A DNA stretch of 64,000 nucleotides from RGIG4790 sp964437615 (GTDB taxonomy: Bacteria > Bacillota > Clostridia > Christensenellales > UBA1242). The first letter of the stretch is position 1. Each line of letters begins with the position of its first letter. The stretch lies in contig CAYTHL010000002.1 of assembly GCA_964437615.1 (NCBI GenBank), forward strand, positions 1 through 64,000, in the 5' to 3' direction. Made by a program: the position numbers and the translations under genes. The notes under the pieces are model-generated. The model was given only the letters and a program-made list of their open reading frames with translations, was not told where the DNA came from and ran no database searches. Positions 26,274-35,577 of this stretch are shown piece by piece.

Positions 26274-26318
26274 TAAAATTATTTAGTTGTAAATTTTAGA
26301 AAAATATTTAGTTGTTAA

Positions 26319-26663
26319 TTAGTTGTTGTTTTGCGTAGAAGAATTTTTGTCCGTAGTTGTTGACGCCGAATTTTCGGTTGTTTCGTTTGTGTTGCTGGTA
26401 ATGTCATCTTTGTCGCTTTCGGTGTTATTTTTATCTTCGGCGGCTTGCAAGGTTTGAGTTGGTTCCTCGGTGGAGGTTACGCTAGATGGAGTAAGCAACC
26501 CCAAAACTACAAGCACACTGCATACGCCGGTTACTATATCCATAATATAAACTTCGTCTATTGTCTTTTTATAGTGACTGGCAATTATACTTGCCACAAT
26601 AAGTATTGCCGAAACTAAACTTATCCAAAACCCCACCGTCTTCATTTTTTGTTTAATTGACAT
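26319..26663 (-). CDS. Holin (phi LC3-like family)
   Basis: 114 residues: short basic start (MSIKQKMKT), TM1 at about 11-28 (FWISLVSAILIVASIIASH), a linker, TM2 at about 42-58 (IVTGVCSVLVVLGLLTPSS), then an acidic Asn/Thr/Ser-rich tail of about 55 residues. The paired hydrophobic segments with LGLLTPS at the end match phi LC3-type holins, which form membrane pores for lysis. The tail is longer than usual. It overlaps the preceding holin-like gene by 11 bp and is the last gene of the module; no endolysin follows. Confidence 0.7.
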   Translation of the reverse strand: MSIKQKMKTVGFWISLVSAILIVASIIASHYKKTIDEVYIMDIVTGVCSVLVVLGLLTPSSVTSTEEPTQTLQAAEDKNNTESDKDDITSNTNETTENSASTTTDKNSSTQNNN

Positions 26664-27285
26664 ACTGCCCTCCTTGCGGCTGTGTTTGCGGCTCGGCTAC
26701 GTCTTGAACTTGTTGCGGCTCGGATGTAACCGCTTCGGCTAGTATTTGCTGCTCGGCAACAACTGAAGTTTGTTGCTCGGAGGCAATAACGGCTTGTTGT
26801 TGCTCGGTTGATGCCTTAAATTCTTGTTGCTGCCCTAAATACTCAGTATTTTGCCCAGTTGTTTCTTCAATTTGCTTAGGTTCTACTTCGGACAGTTCCA
26901 CAGGGTTTTGCGCCGGATAAGATAAAACGGGTGACCCATTTTGCACATGACACTCGTTAATGAGTATCATATTGGTTGACAAGTTTTGGTTTTCTTTTGA
27001 CAGCACGGATGGTTTTTCGATTTCGGATTTAGTAGTAGCTATTGTTTCGGCAAGTTGGCTGTTGCCGCCAATGCCTGCTGTAAACTTTAAATCTTCGACG
27101 TCTTCTTTTATTTCTTCTACTTTTTTTAGGCTCTCGCCCAGTTTTGATATAACTTCTTGATATTTTTCTTCGCGTTTATTGTTGCTACGTATTAATATTA
27201 TTAAAAGTGCCACAAAAAGCATTGCCCAAATTCCACTTTCGCTAATAATTGTTAATATTTGGCCCCAAAGTGATGAAATTTCCAT
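26653..27285 (-). CDS. BhlA/UviB-type holin-like protein with long Gln/Glu-rich tail
   Basis: 210 residues. The first ~65 match BhlA/UviB holin-like peptides: one membrane span (IWAMLFVALLIILIRSN), then REEKYQEVISKLGESLKKVEEIKEDVEDL. Those peptides are normally about 70-90 residues. Here a further ~130 residues follow, rich in Gln, Glu, Thr and Val, and probably disordered (for example VIASEQQTSVVAEQQ). Overlaps at the 3' end with the next holin gene suggest co-translation. The role of the tail is unknown. Confidence 0.65.
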   Translation of the reverse strand: MEISSLWGQILTIISESGIWAMLFVALLIILIRSNNKREEKYQEVISKLGESLKKVEEIKEDVEDLKFTAGIGGNSQLAETIATTKSEIEKPSVLSKENQNLSTNMILINECHVQNGSPVLSYPAQNPVELSEVEPKQIEETTGQNTEYLGQQQEFKASTEQQQAVIASEQQTSVVAEQQILAEAVTSEPQQVQDVAEPQTQPQGGQYVN

Positions 27286-27286
27286 A

Positions 27287-27535
27287 TTACTCCTTTAAAA
27301 TGCTAACCAAATTTTCTATTCTGGCAAGCAAGTATCCGCCGCCAATCTCTACAATTTGGCTATATGCATAAGTTTGCAAATTTTTGCTAAGAGTGTATTG
27401 TTTATGAGCTTCTGTTAGTTGTTTTTTTATAACATTTCCACTGCTAATATACAAATTAAATAGGTTATCGTCCACTTGCTTGCAGGTTACGCCGTCGGCC
27501 TTACCAAGCTTGGCTAGTTTTGTGTAAAAAATCAT
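27287..27535 (-). CDS. Small phage protein of unknown function
   Basis: 82 residues starting MIFYTKLAKLG, with a central helical part and GGGYLLARIENLVSILKE at the end. The start overlaps the preceding tail-protein stop by 4 bp, so it is translationally coupled. No family recognised. Its place between tail protein and holin suggests a tail-accessory or lysis-related role, without direct support. Confidence 0.6.
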   Translation of the reverse strand: MIFYTKLAKLGKADGVTCKQVDDNLFNLYISSGNVIKKQLTEAHKQYTLSKNLQTYAYSQIVEIGGGYLLARIENLVSILKE

Positions 27536-29547
27536 AATTCAAACTCCACAGTTAGCTTGCCACTAACCCCTTCGGTATAGTTTGTTCCAAGCAAATTGTA
27601 CTTTTTTGTAGTTACAGTGTAGTCTGTATCCGCCAATGCCACATTTTCTATTAGAGCATTAGTTAATTTTAAATTAAGAGCCTTTACTCCACTATTTGTA
27701 AATATAAGTAAAGTATCTTTTAAAAACTCAAAATCTACAATAGTAGATATATCTAAGTCTGATGGAAAACCATTTGTAAATTCTTGCGGATTGTTATAGT
27801 TTGTTAAACTGTAAATTTTGTATGGTGCCTCGTCCTCGTTTTCGTAATACTGAATTAAGTACATAAGGTCTGTGCTTATCCAGTTTTTAACGCCCTCGGT
27901 TAAAGATATGCTGTACCTGTATACTGTAGGGTAATAAAACAGCCATATGTATGGAGACACAGATTTTTTCGCAATTACAGCCCTACTTTTACTTTCTAGG
28001 CTTACCGTATCGGTTAGCAGATAGTTTGCAACTAAAGAATATCCTACATCGGTAGTTCCGTCTGCGTAATAACTAACAAGTCTGTATGTAGATGTTGAAC
28101 TAGCGTAATTATCGGTAATAAAAACAATAATAGAGTCGCAAAAACTGTTTTTGTAGATGTCATACATATATACGGCCGTAGGGCATACTGTAGATGCGAC
28201 GCTAGTAATACTAAATATATTGTTTTCAAATTTCGCGTTACAAATTAGCGGAACCCGCTCTGTTGTGTTTAAAATCCCTATAATGAACTCACCAGATTTA
28301 GTAGTTTCTATTATTCTAAAATCTTGCCAACTGTATTCTGCACCATAGCTATTGTAGGCATCAAAATTTGTGCTTGCTAAACTATAGGTACTATCACTAA
28401 GAGTATAAACTCTTAGATATGGACTTGCAGAATACACAGCAAAAAGATAATTTTTAAACATAATGATATCGGCTAAATCTTGTGTTGGAACGCTTACTGT
28501 AAGCCTTGAAAGCATATAGTTATCATTTGCATATATGTACAAAGTGCTTCCGCTAACAAATGCCAGTTTATCTCCATCGCGGCTTACCCACCTAGGTGTT
28601 GTTGCATCTATATCTGCATCAAAAGGACTTGCAATATAATCTGTAAAGTCGGAAGCATAGCTTTTGTAAATATAATCAGTTTGCAAATTTTGCTCTAAAT
28701 CGGCTAGAGATACAACTTCTTTTATATATTCTCCGCAATCTATAGTATTGTTAGACTGAGAGGATACAATATTTTCTTGTTGTATACATTCTTTATATTC
28801 CAACAAATTTATCCTAGCAATTGGAGTTTTATCCATTAAAACAACAACCTCTGGCGTGATGCCAGTATCTAGGTCAAAATCTATTTGTAGTTGTGGGTTT
28901 CCATCTGCATTGGCAGAAGCCGTAAACGAACATGTATACTCTTCGCCTTCACGCGGAACATTTCGTTTTAAGCATACATTTGGCTGCAAGTTATATCCGC
29001 GCATAGCAGTAAAGGCTGGCGCCGTTATACTTCCCTCACCCAAAATGGCTTTTATAAGTCTGTTTTCGCCAGCAATTAAATACGCGTTACTATCTTCTTG
29101 CAAACTCAAATAGATAGTTACCCTAATTAGCAAACTTTGGCCTTGTTCTTTTACAATATTGCAAACATCTCCATCACTATCTACAATTTGTATATGGTTA
29201 CATACATCTGGATTGTTCTCTGCACTTGCAGTGATGCCTATTTCACAAAAAGATAATCCCTCTGCTGTGTCTTCATCTAAAGAAACTACCCTTTTTACAT
29301 ACAGCTCGCCCTTGCTTGGGTCACACTGCAATTCTTCGAGTTCTGATGGATAACTTGCAACATAATTACTCAATTTACTAGAAAGATAATCTACTTGCCC
29401 AGTACCATTGCCAAAAGCAAAATATGTAGCATAGGGCTTTAGCCCATCCATAATATTTTCAAATACTTTATGTGTCATTGTATTAAAAAATGTATAACTA
29501 CTTTCGCCTAAAATAATCTCAAATTTGTTATGTAGTTTAATATTCAT
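27532..29547 (-). CDS. Large tail-associated protein
   Basis: 671 residues, predominantly beta-strand, rich in Ser, Thr, Tyr and Asn. The first ~200 residues form a separate domain beginning MNIKLHNKFEIILGE. The middle and end contain repeated strand pairs (WVSRDGDKLAFVSG, LFAVYSASPYLRVYTLSD) suggestive of a beta-propeller. AAGGAG precedes the ATG. It follows the receptor-binding-like gene by 26 bp. I infer a structural tail or fibre protein from position and composition; no family is recognised. Confidence 0.65.
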   Translation of the reverse strand: MNIKLHNKFEIILGESSYTFFNTMTHKVFENIMDGLKPYATYFAFGNGTGQVDYLSSKLSNYVASYPSELEELQCDPSKGELYVKRVVSLDEDTAEGLSFCEIGITASAENNPDVCNHIQIVDSDGDVCNIVKEQGQSLLIRVTIYLSLQEDSNAYLIAGENRLIKAILGEGSITAPAFTAMRGYNLQPNVCLKRNVPREGEEYTCSFTASANADGNPQLQIDFDLDTGITPEVVVLMDKTPIARINLLEYKECIQQENIVSSQSNNTIDCGEYIKEVVSLADLEQNLQTDYIYKSYASDFTDYIASPFDADIDATTPRWVSRDGDKLAFVSGSTLYIYANDNYMLSRLTVSVPTQDLADIIMFKNYLFAVYSASPYLRVYTLSDSTYSLASTNFDAYNSYGAEYSWQDFRIIETTKSGEFIIGILNTTERVPLICNAKFENNIFSITSVASTVCPTAVYMYDIYKNSFCDSIIVFITDNYASSTSTYRLVSYYADGTTDVGYSLVANYLLTDTVSLESKSRAVIAKKSVSPYIWLFYYPTVYRYSISLTEGVKNWISTDLMYLIQYYENEDEAPYKIYSLTNYNNPQEFTNGFPSDLDISTIVDFEFLKDTLLIFTNSGVKALNLKLTNALIENVALADTDYTVTTKKYNLLGTNYTEGVSGKLTVEFEL

Positions 29548-29573
29548 AATTTCTCCTTAAGTTTTATGTAATT

Positions 29574-31997
29574 TTACTTGGTAATGCAAGAAATTGGATA
29601 ACATATTAGTCTTTCGCCAAAATCACTATTTGTTCTTGTGTATGTATAACATGACTGTAGTGAAAATATGCCGCATTGGTCAGATTTTGACCCACCGTAA
29701 CTCATTATCATATTTGGCAAATTAGGATCATCTTTTAGATAGTAATATTTGGCTGGAGACCACAATAAAATCTTACTCGCATAGTAACCATTATCGTTAC
29801 CTGTTTTGTAAATACAAAATGGCAAAAATCCAGTTTGCGTGTCTGCATAGTTCATCGCTAAAGCACCATTTACTTCGTATTGTAAAGTAAAAGCATTAGT
29901 ATAACCTGTACCTAGAACGCTGAGTTTTTGGTCTGGATCCTTGTTGTCTATCACCAAAAAATTAAGGTCGGAATCTATTAAAACACCATCTACCAAAGTT
30001 AGCATGCCCATTGTTATATTCTCTAGACCAAATATCTTAATTCCGGTGGTATTTTTTGTGTTACCTTCCGAATAGAATAGCCCAGCCTTGTCTAACACTC
30101 CGTTGGTTGGGGTACCATACATATTGTAATATCCAAGACCATAACAATATAAAGAGCGAGTATCTTTAAATAAAAGTAAAAACAAAATTTCTATGAGCGT
30201 GGTTACATGAAAGTTTAGTGTTGTATATCTAGACCCCTTTAGTTGATCCATGGTTAACAAAATTTCTTCGTGATTTATTTCGCTTCCGCCAGACTTTCCG
30301 CTACAACAATAAATTGTGTTGTCTTTAACAACTCCATCGTACGCCCCTATATAAATTTTGTCGTACTCTACGCCTTGCCTAAAATGAGAATTACAAGCAT
30401 ATCCATCTTTGGGTTTGTTACATATACTTAAAACATATTCGTTCTGTTTGGTCTCTATCAAGTTTTTACTACCGTCCCAACTTAAATCAAATTTATAGTA
30501 TACCTTTGGAAACTCTATCATTACATCGTTTTCGCCGCTGTAAATATCCGCATCAGTTCCGTCTATAAATTTTGAATAATCATTAGGGTCTAAATATCCA
30601 ATAACTACTCCAGAATTAATAAGACATGGTTTTATTTCGTTAAATGGCCACCTTTGCAACCAGCCATTATCTTGCAATGTGTGACTTTCAAAATCAAAAG
30701 CAGCTGGCGTATAGTCGGCACAATCTCCGCCATACTTTATCTTTTGGTCAATTCCGTTTACATTTGCATCTAATATTTGATCTACGGTTAATATATAGTT
30801 TATCTCTGGCACTATTTTGTAGTCTTCTACTTCTATTGTTGCTTTTGCTTGCAGATTTTCGGTAATTCCGCTAAGTAGAGCGTCAAAATTGATCAAGTTT
30901 TTAAATATCTGTAAAGAAATTTCAGCCGATAGATTGTCTACCAATAGATCTTTAAATGGCCTTAAATTTACATATCTATTTATAATTATTGCATAAGTTG
31001 CAAGAAGTTGTTCAACAAAGGTAGAAAGATCACTCTCTTCTTGAGACATAAGAATATAGTTAGATCCATTTGTATGTGTGCATATAACATAAACTTTTTG
31101 ACTTTCTGGCGCATCGGCAACCTCTACCTTAGAATAACTGCCAACAGGCAAAGTAAATGCCGACGCTGATCCCATAACATGGTTTGTCATGCACCTATAT
31201 AAAGGCTTGCCATCTTTTATATAGCAAACTATTATATCTTCGGAGTAACTATTAGGGCAAACACGTGCCGATACCCAGCTTACGCCTATATCTAACCTTG
31301 TCTCTTGGCCCATGGCTCCATTATCGCTTATGCTATAATATAGATTGCCTATACTATCCACCCTAAAAAAGTAAACTTCATCATCCTTTTTACTTTTTGC
31401 ATAGCAGTGACTAATTCCGTTAGCCACCAAACTAAAATCACTTGCAAGCAAAGACTTTTCTTCTACAGATGTTGTAGCAGCATAAATTTTGCCACTTTCG
31501 GTATAACTAACAAGGACATTTTCTCCTAACGTTAAGCCTCTGATATCTACAGAATTTAAAACATTTACTTCGCTTATAGCTCCCCACATTACAAGACTGC
31601 AAGATGTGATCTTGCAAGAGTAATTGTTGCTTAAAACAGTTATCCTTGCTGCCAAATTTACATTGCAAACTTTTGCTGGCGTATAAGCTTTTGTAATAAT
31701 AAGCTGATTTTCACCACTTGCTATTGATCGCTCTTCAGATACTACGGGCACACTGTCAACTAAGATTTCTACTGCAACATCTCCTGTTGTATTAGAAAGA
31801 CAAATTAGTTGTAGCTGAAAGCAACTTGCACCAAGTAGATTAATTTGCCCTAGGCTTATAGTTGCACTAGAAGTAACTTGCATATTTAAAATAGGATTAA
31901 CAAATTCAACAGTCGTTGTAGAACCACTTTGATTGATGGTAGAGGCAGTTTCTTCTAGCTCCTTTGTTTTTATATATGCGTATTTTGCATAATCCAT
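29574..31997 (-). CDS. Probable receptor-binding tail protein with C-type-lectin-like C terminus
   Basis: 807 residues, beta-rich. The C-terminal ~350 residues have the layout of phage tail proteins ending in a C-type-lectin/FGE-like fold: VIGYLDPNDYSKF, FPKVYYKF, then the closing GGSKSDQCGIFSL and FGERLICYP. In known phage examples this fold displays a variable binding surface. AGGAGG precedes the ATG. It lies between the tail hub and the second large tail protein. I see no reverse transcriptase or template repeat nearby, so diversity generation is not supported within the window. Confidence 0.6.
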   Translation of the reverse strand: MDYAKYAYIKTKELEETASTINQSGSTTTVEFVNPILNMQVTSSATISLGQINLLGASCFQLQLICLSNTTGDVAVEILVDSVPVVSEERSIASGENQLIITKAYTPAKVCNVNLAARITVLSNNYSCKITSCSLVMWGAISEVNVLNSVDIRGLTLGENVLVSYTESGKIYAATTSVEEKSLLASDFSLVANGISHCYAKSKKDDEVYFFRVDSIGNLYYSISDNGAMGQETRLDIGVSWVSARVCPNSYSEDIIVCYIKDGKPLYRCMTNHVMGSASAFTLPVGSYSKVEVADAPESQKVYVICTHTNGSNYILMSQEESDLSTFVEQLLATYAIIINRYVNLRPFKDLLVDNLSAEISLQIFKNLINFDALLSGITENLQAKATIEVEDYKIVPEINYILTVDQILDANVNGIDQKIKYGGDCADYTPAAFDFESHTLQDNGWLQRWPFNEIKPCLINSGVVIGYLDPNDYSKFIDGTDADIYSGENDVMIEFPKVYYKFDLSWDGSKNLIETKQNEYVLSICNKPKDGYACNSHFRQGVEYDKIYIGAYDGVVKDNTIYCCSGKSGGSEINHEEILLTMDQLKGSRYTTLNFHVTTLIEILFLLLFKDTRSLYCYGLGYYNMYGTPTNGVLDKAGLFYSEGNTKNTTGIKIFGLENITMGMLTLVDGVLIDSDLNFLVIDNKDPDQKLSVLGTGYTNAFTLQYEVNGALAMNYADTQTGFLPFCIYKTGNDNGYYASKILLWSPAKYYYLKDDPNLPNMIMSYGGSKSDQCGIFSLQSCYTYTRTNSDFGERLICYPISCITK

Positions 31998-32006
31998 ATG
32001 TTCCTC

Positions 32007-33437
32007 CTATAAAATATAGCTATAATCTATTTGAAGATCAGTTAAATTTAATTCTCCTACACCGCTTATACTAAAGCTTAATTTTTTGCCAGATAGTCCA
32101 AGCACAAAAACTTGCTCCTTGGTGTTTGCTTTTAATTTTAATATTTTACTTTCGTTTTCGGTAAATACAGTTATGCTAGCATCTGTAGAACATAAAACTC
32201 TCAGCTTTGTAAATGTCTTGTTTAAAGCATAAGGCTTTAAACTAAGTTTATTAGTTAAATAAAAATATTCTTGATTATTGGCACAATATTCTATGTTTTT
32301 TGCATCTACAAGTATATTTTTTGCGTTTTTTATTGATAAATCATCACATAAATAACAAACTCCGCGCAAATTATCGCAATCTAGCGCAATACAGCATTTA
32401 ATTCCACTGATTAATCTTATATTTTCTACATAATTTGTATTTAAATTGAGTGCAATTACAGCCTCAACTGACATTGAATTTTGTATTATATTTGCACAAA
32501 GATAATAGACATTATCTAAACACACCGCCTTACAATTACTATTATTTTTTGCAAACAAATTGTCTATTTGACTATATAGCTTTTTTGCAGTTAATCCGTC
32601 AAAGCTATACAACCCATCAGTTGACAAGAAGACAATTTTATCTCCACATAAGCAGATAGACTGGGGATAAATTTTGCCAGTAGATACAAACAATTTGCTC
32701 TGCTTAAAGTTGCTGGCAGTTGACGAAGAATATATTTTTATTATTGCTTTTTGTCTTATCACATAAATGTAATTATCTAAACTAAAAACCTTTATAACTG
32801 CGCCTAAATTATCTACAAAACTAATTTCACCAGCATCACTGGCCGACACGCTCCAATTGCTTGGGTCCTTATCTTCGCTATAAAGAACTTTGTAAGGTTC
32901 ATCCTCGCATGTTACAAATAGCCTCTCCATGCCTACAGCCATACTTGTTACCTTAGGAGCGTCCAAAACTTCTAGAGGCAAATTAATACCATCCCATATC
33001 CACATTTCGTCAGATACAGAACTTATTAACAGCAAATTACCCTCTTCTGTAATATAGGTTTCAAATATAGGGCTGCTAGTTAGTTGGATATCTGCAAGTT
33101 GGGTAATTTGCGGCAAACTGGTGTTTACTTGCATGTAATAAATTTTTAATAATGACGAACAGATAACCAAATATTGTAAAAAATTGTTTCCGTCATATAA
33201 CTCAAAAGGCACAATTTTTTCTACCCCACCTATTTCTAAAAACTGAGATTGTAAATTAGAATAATTATCAAAATTTGAAAATAACGGCATTAAAGATGCC
33301 AGATTTTGCACTTTTCCCTCTTTAATTTGCAGATTTTGGATGGTAGATGCAATTCCATACTTAGAAACATCCTTATCCTCAGTATTTAAGCCTAAATTGT
33401 AATCTTGAATACAAAACTGTGTATAACTTTGAGACAT
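32007..33437 (-). CDS. Tail hub / stabilisation protein (P22 gp10-like beta-propeller)
   Basis: 476 residues, starting MSQSYTQFCIQDYNLGLNT. Repeated strand motifs such as LLISSVSDEMWIWDG, ERLFVTCEDEPYKVLYSE, DNYIYVIRQKAIIKIY and KIVFLSTDGLYSFDG fit a propeller with regularly spaced blades. SEDKDPSNWS is typical of phage stabilisation proteins of the P22 gp10 kind that close the short tail. Position after the connector genes fits. The family match is by pattern, not by search. Confidence 0.6.
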   Translation of the reverse strand: MSQSYTQFCIQDYNLGLNTEDKDVSKYGIASTIQNLQIKEGKVQNLASLMPLFSNFDNYSNLQSQFLEIGGVEKIVPFELYDGNNFLQYLVICSSLLKIYYMQVNTSLPQITQLADIQLTSSPIFETYITEEGNLLLISSVSDEMWIWDGINLPLEVLDAPKVTSMAVGMERLFVTCEDEPYKVLYSEDKDPSNWSVSASDAGEISFVDNLGAVIKVFSLDNYIYVIRQKAIIKIYSSSTASNFKQSKLFVSTGKIYPQSICLCGDKIVFLSTDGLYSFDGLTAKKLYSQIDNLFAKNNSNCKAVCLDNVYYLCANIIQNSMSVEAVIALNLNTNYVENIRLISGIKCCIALDCDNLRGVCYLCDDLSIKNAKNILVDAKNIEYCANNQEYFYLTNKLSLKPYALNKTFTKLRVLCSTDASITVFTENESKILKLKANTKEQVFVLGLSGKKLSFSISGVGELNLTDLQIDYSYIL

Positions 33438-34000
33438 TAAAACAAACTCCTTGATGCAAATTTTAGGCCTTTATATTTTTTTAGCATGTTTTTAAGCCCC
33501 GCTTTGTATTTTTGCTCCCAAATATTGGCCTCGGTATAAAGCATCTTTATTGCATAGTACTCGCTTACGGCGCCGTAGCAAATAGTCCTTGCATCTAGCC
33601 CAAGCGGCAACAAAACACTATCATCTAAGCTTGTTAACTCTTCTGGCAAATAACAATATTCTACGTAATATAGTTTGTTCATTTCTCCAACCACAAGGTA
33701 ATCGTCGGTTGCATAAAATCTAATTTTTTTGCCAGTGTCGTCTTTTACTGCTTTAATTGAGCATGGTGTATGCCAAAAATCAGAAAGTAGCAGCGTACCG
33801 TTTTCGTCACTAACTAAATCTTGTGTGCATTTATAACACAAAAAACTTTGAGCAATATCTGTTAGCACAAAATTTACTAGTGTAATATAGAGCTCTACAT
33901 TAGTATTTTCTTCATCATCTTCGCTTAAATTTGCAAGATAATTTATTGCGCTTTGGTCGTCTAAAATTAAGGCAATATTTTTTATAATTTCACTTAACAT
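33437..34000 (-). CDS. Head-tail connector candidate
   Basis: 187 residues, mostly helical with acidic N-terminal half (SEDDEENTNVE). It sits between the capsid genes and the tail hub, where P22 encodes gp4 and other podoviruses their connector. The segment TICYGAVSEYYAIKMLY followed by WEQKYKAGLKNML resembles the C-terminal helices of such adaptors. Stop and start of neighbours share bases at both ends, so translation is coupled. Confidence 0.55.
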   Translation of the reverse strand: MLSEIIKNIALILDDQSAINYLANLSEDDEENTNVELYITLVNFVLTDIAQSFLCYKCTQDLVSDENGTLLLSDFWHTPCSIKAVKDDTGKKIRFYATDDYLVVGEMNKLYYVEYCYLPEELTSLDDSVLLPLGLDARTICYGAVSEYYAIKMLYTEANIWEQKYKAGLKNMLKKYKGLKFASRSLF

Positions 34001-34322
34001 AATTTTCTCCTAAAAAATTGGTTTGATTAAGTGTATACTTTGCGTAATCTACGGCATTTTGAATAGATTTCTGCTGTTTTTTACTGTTTTTCTCTTCAAT
34101 TTTGCGAAAAATGAAATTACTATTCTCTATTTTTGTAGCATTAATTTTATCTATAATTTGCGGAGAAAGCGGAAAATCAAATTCCATACATTTTCCACCA
34201 AAATTTGTGTCGTGCAGTTCGGCTTTCCCGGTTTTTTTGTTTAAATACAGTTTGTAAGATGGCCTAATTTCCTTTATTCGGTGCCAAAGGCCAAACATAT
34301 CATAAATTTCTTCAAGTTCCAT
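33990..34322 (-). CDS. Small phage protein between capsid and connector
   Basis: 110 residues. It begins MELEEIYDMFGLWHRIKEI and has a basic, helical C-terminal half (KIEEKNSKKQQKSIQN). No family recognised. It overlaps the connector gene by 11 bp and follows the hairpin after the major capsid gene. Position suggests a head-completion or decoration role, which is inference. Confidence 0.6.
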   Translation of the reverse strand: MELEEIYDMFGLWHRIKEIRPSYKLYLNKKTGKAELHDTNFGGKCMEFDFPLSPQIIDKINATKIENSNFIFRKIEEKNSKKQQKSIQNAVDYAKYTLNQTNFLGENYVK

Positions 34323-34340
34323 AAATTACCTAAATTAGTA

Positions 34341-34360
34341 GGCTGGCTAAAAAGCCAGCC
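34341..34360 (-). promoter_or_regulatory. Intra-operon hairpin after the major capsid gene
   Basis: Perfect 8-bp stem GGCTGGCT / AGCCAGCC with a four-base loop and no following T-run. It sits 10 bp after the capsid stop codon. Such a stem could protect the upstream mRNA end or reduce read-through, raising capsid output relative to downstream genes. Confidence 0.6.
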
Positions 34361-34369
34361 CGCCTAAAC

Positions 34370-35566
34370 TTAATTTTCTTTAATTCCAGTAATCATCGCT
34401 TGTCCGCTTGGTTTGTTGCAGATAATGTCGGCATATTTAACTAGGGTTGCGCTATATGTAGGCTTGTTTTGAGCCTGCTTAATTACTCTGCCGCCCTCGT
34501 CTTCTAGCCATTTCCAGTCGCATAGTTGATGCAGGTTAAACTCTTTTGTGTTTAACAAATACATGGTGTTAGCTGGAGCAAATCTATCCGAAACCACAGG
34601 TATTCCGTTGTAAGAAATCGCCTTGTAACCGCCAGCAAGCTCCATAACATCTATGTTAGAGCGGTAGTTTGCCAAATAATATTGGTATCCACGCTTAACG
34701 CCAGCCGAGCAAACAATAAAGTCCACTTTGCTGTCGGCATTTTCGTCCAAAGCGTCAATTGCAGTTTGGATGATAATATCGTCAATTTGTCCAAGTGTAG
34801 TTGCATCTTCTGTTACAGTGCTAATATCTTTCATATATGGTATCATCCAGCCATAGGTTGATCTTTCTAAGCCATACAAACTGCCGGTATCCTTAAAGAT
34901 AGCGCCAAGACCAGTGATTTCTTTGTTGTAGCTGCCCTGAACGCAAAGATAGCTACCAACCAATGCGTTTACGGTTAGGCTAGACGCACTAAAGGTAACA
35001 ACCTTATTTGCCCTATCTACACTGGTAATTCTTAAACCAGTTGCACCATTAACGGCAACCCCAGCACTGCTGACAACGTCTACAATCATGCCCTCTATAA
35101 GGTTGGTTGTTTTGTCTACAGTTACTGTAGATGCGCTGTTTGCCTCAATTTTTGCAACAAGGCCAGTGCCGTCGCCATAAAGCATTCTGCCAAAGTTGAA
35201 CGAACTAGCTTTTATAAGCCCTTCCATTTCGCTGTTAAGCAGATTTACAAAAGCACCGGCAGAATTTTCTGACGCTCTTATAGCTTTGTCGGAAATCTCT
35301 ATTTTGCCGTACAAGTTTTTTAAAGTTAACACAAATTGAGCATAGTTGTTGCCGCCGGCTGTTGGCAAATCGCCGTCCTCTGTGCCCGCACCAATGCCAC
35401 CATTTAGGCCATAAGGTGCAAGTTTTACAATTTCTTTACCCCAAACATCAGATGTGGTTTGGTTAATTCTTGCTAAAAGCGGATTTATTGATGTATTTAG
35501 TTGATCGCTTACAATGCCAAGATAAACTTCTTTTAACGCGTTATCCGCTGTTGATAATGTTACCAT
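34370..35566 (-). CDS. Major capsid protein
   Basis: 398 residues. The N-terminal arm, then YGKIEISDKAIRAS and NLLNSEMEGLIKASSFNFG, and a later VDFIVCSAGVKRGYQYYL followed by ISYNGIPVVSDRFAP, have the order of HK97-fold capsid proteins, in which a strand-turn IPVV...D near the C terminus is typical. A Val/Thr/Ser-rich insert at about 160-215 probably forms a surface domain. It follows the scaffold-like gene by 11 bp, as in most tailed phages. The hairpin downstream fits high expression. Confidence 0.8.
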   Translation of the reverse strand: MVTLSTADNALKEVYLGIVSDQLNTSINPLLARINQTTSDVWGKEIVKLAPYGLNGGIGAGTEDGDLPTAGGNNYAQFVLTLKNLYGKIEISDKAIRASENSAGAFVNLLNSEMEGLIKASSFNFGRMLYGDGTGLVAKIEANSASTVTVDKTTNLIEGMIVDVVSSAGVAVNGATGLRITSVDRANKVVTFSASSLTVNALVGSYLCVQGSYNKEITGLGAIFKDTGSLYGLERSTYGWMIPYMKDISTVTEDATTLGQIDDIIIQTAIDALDENADSKVDFIVCSAGVKRGYQYYLANYRSNIDVMELAGGYKAISYNGIPVVSDRFAPANTMYLLNTKEFNLHQLCDWKWLEDEGGRVIKQAQNKPTYSATLVKYADIICNKPSGQAMITGIKEN

Positions 35567-35577
35567 TTTTTCTCCCT

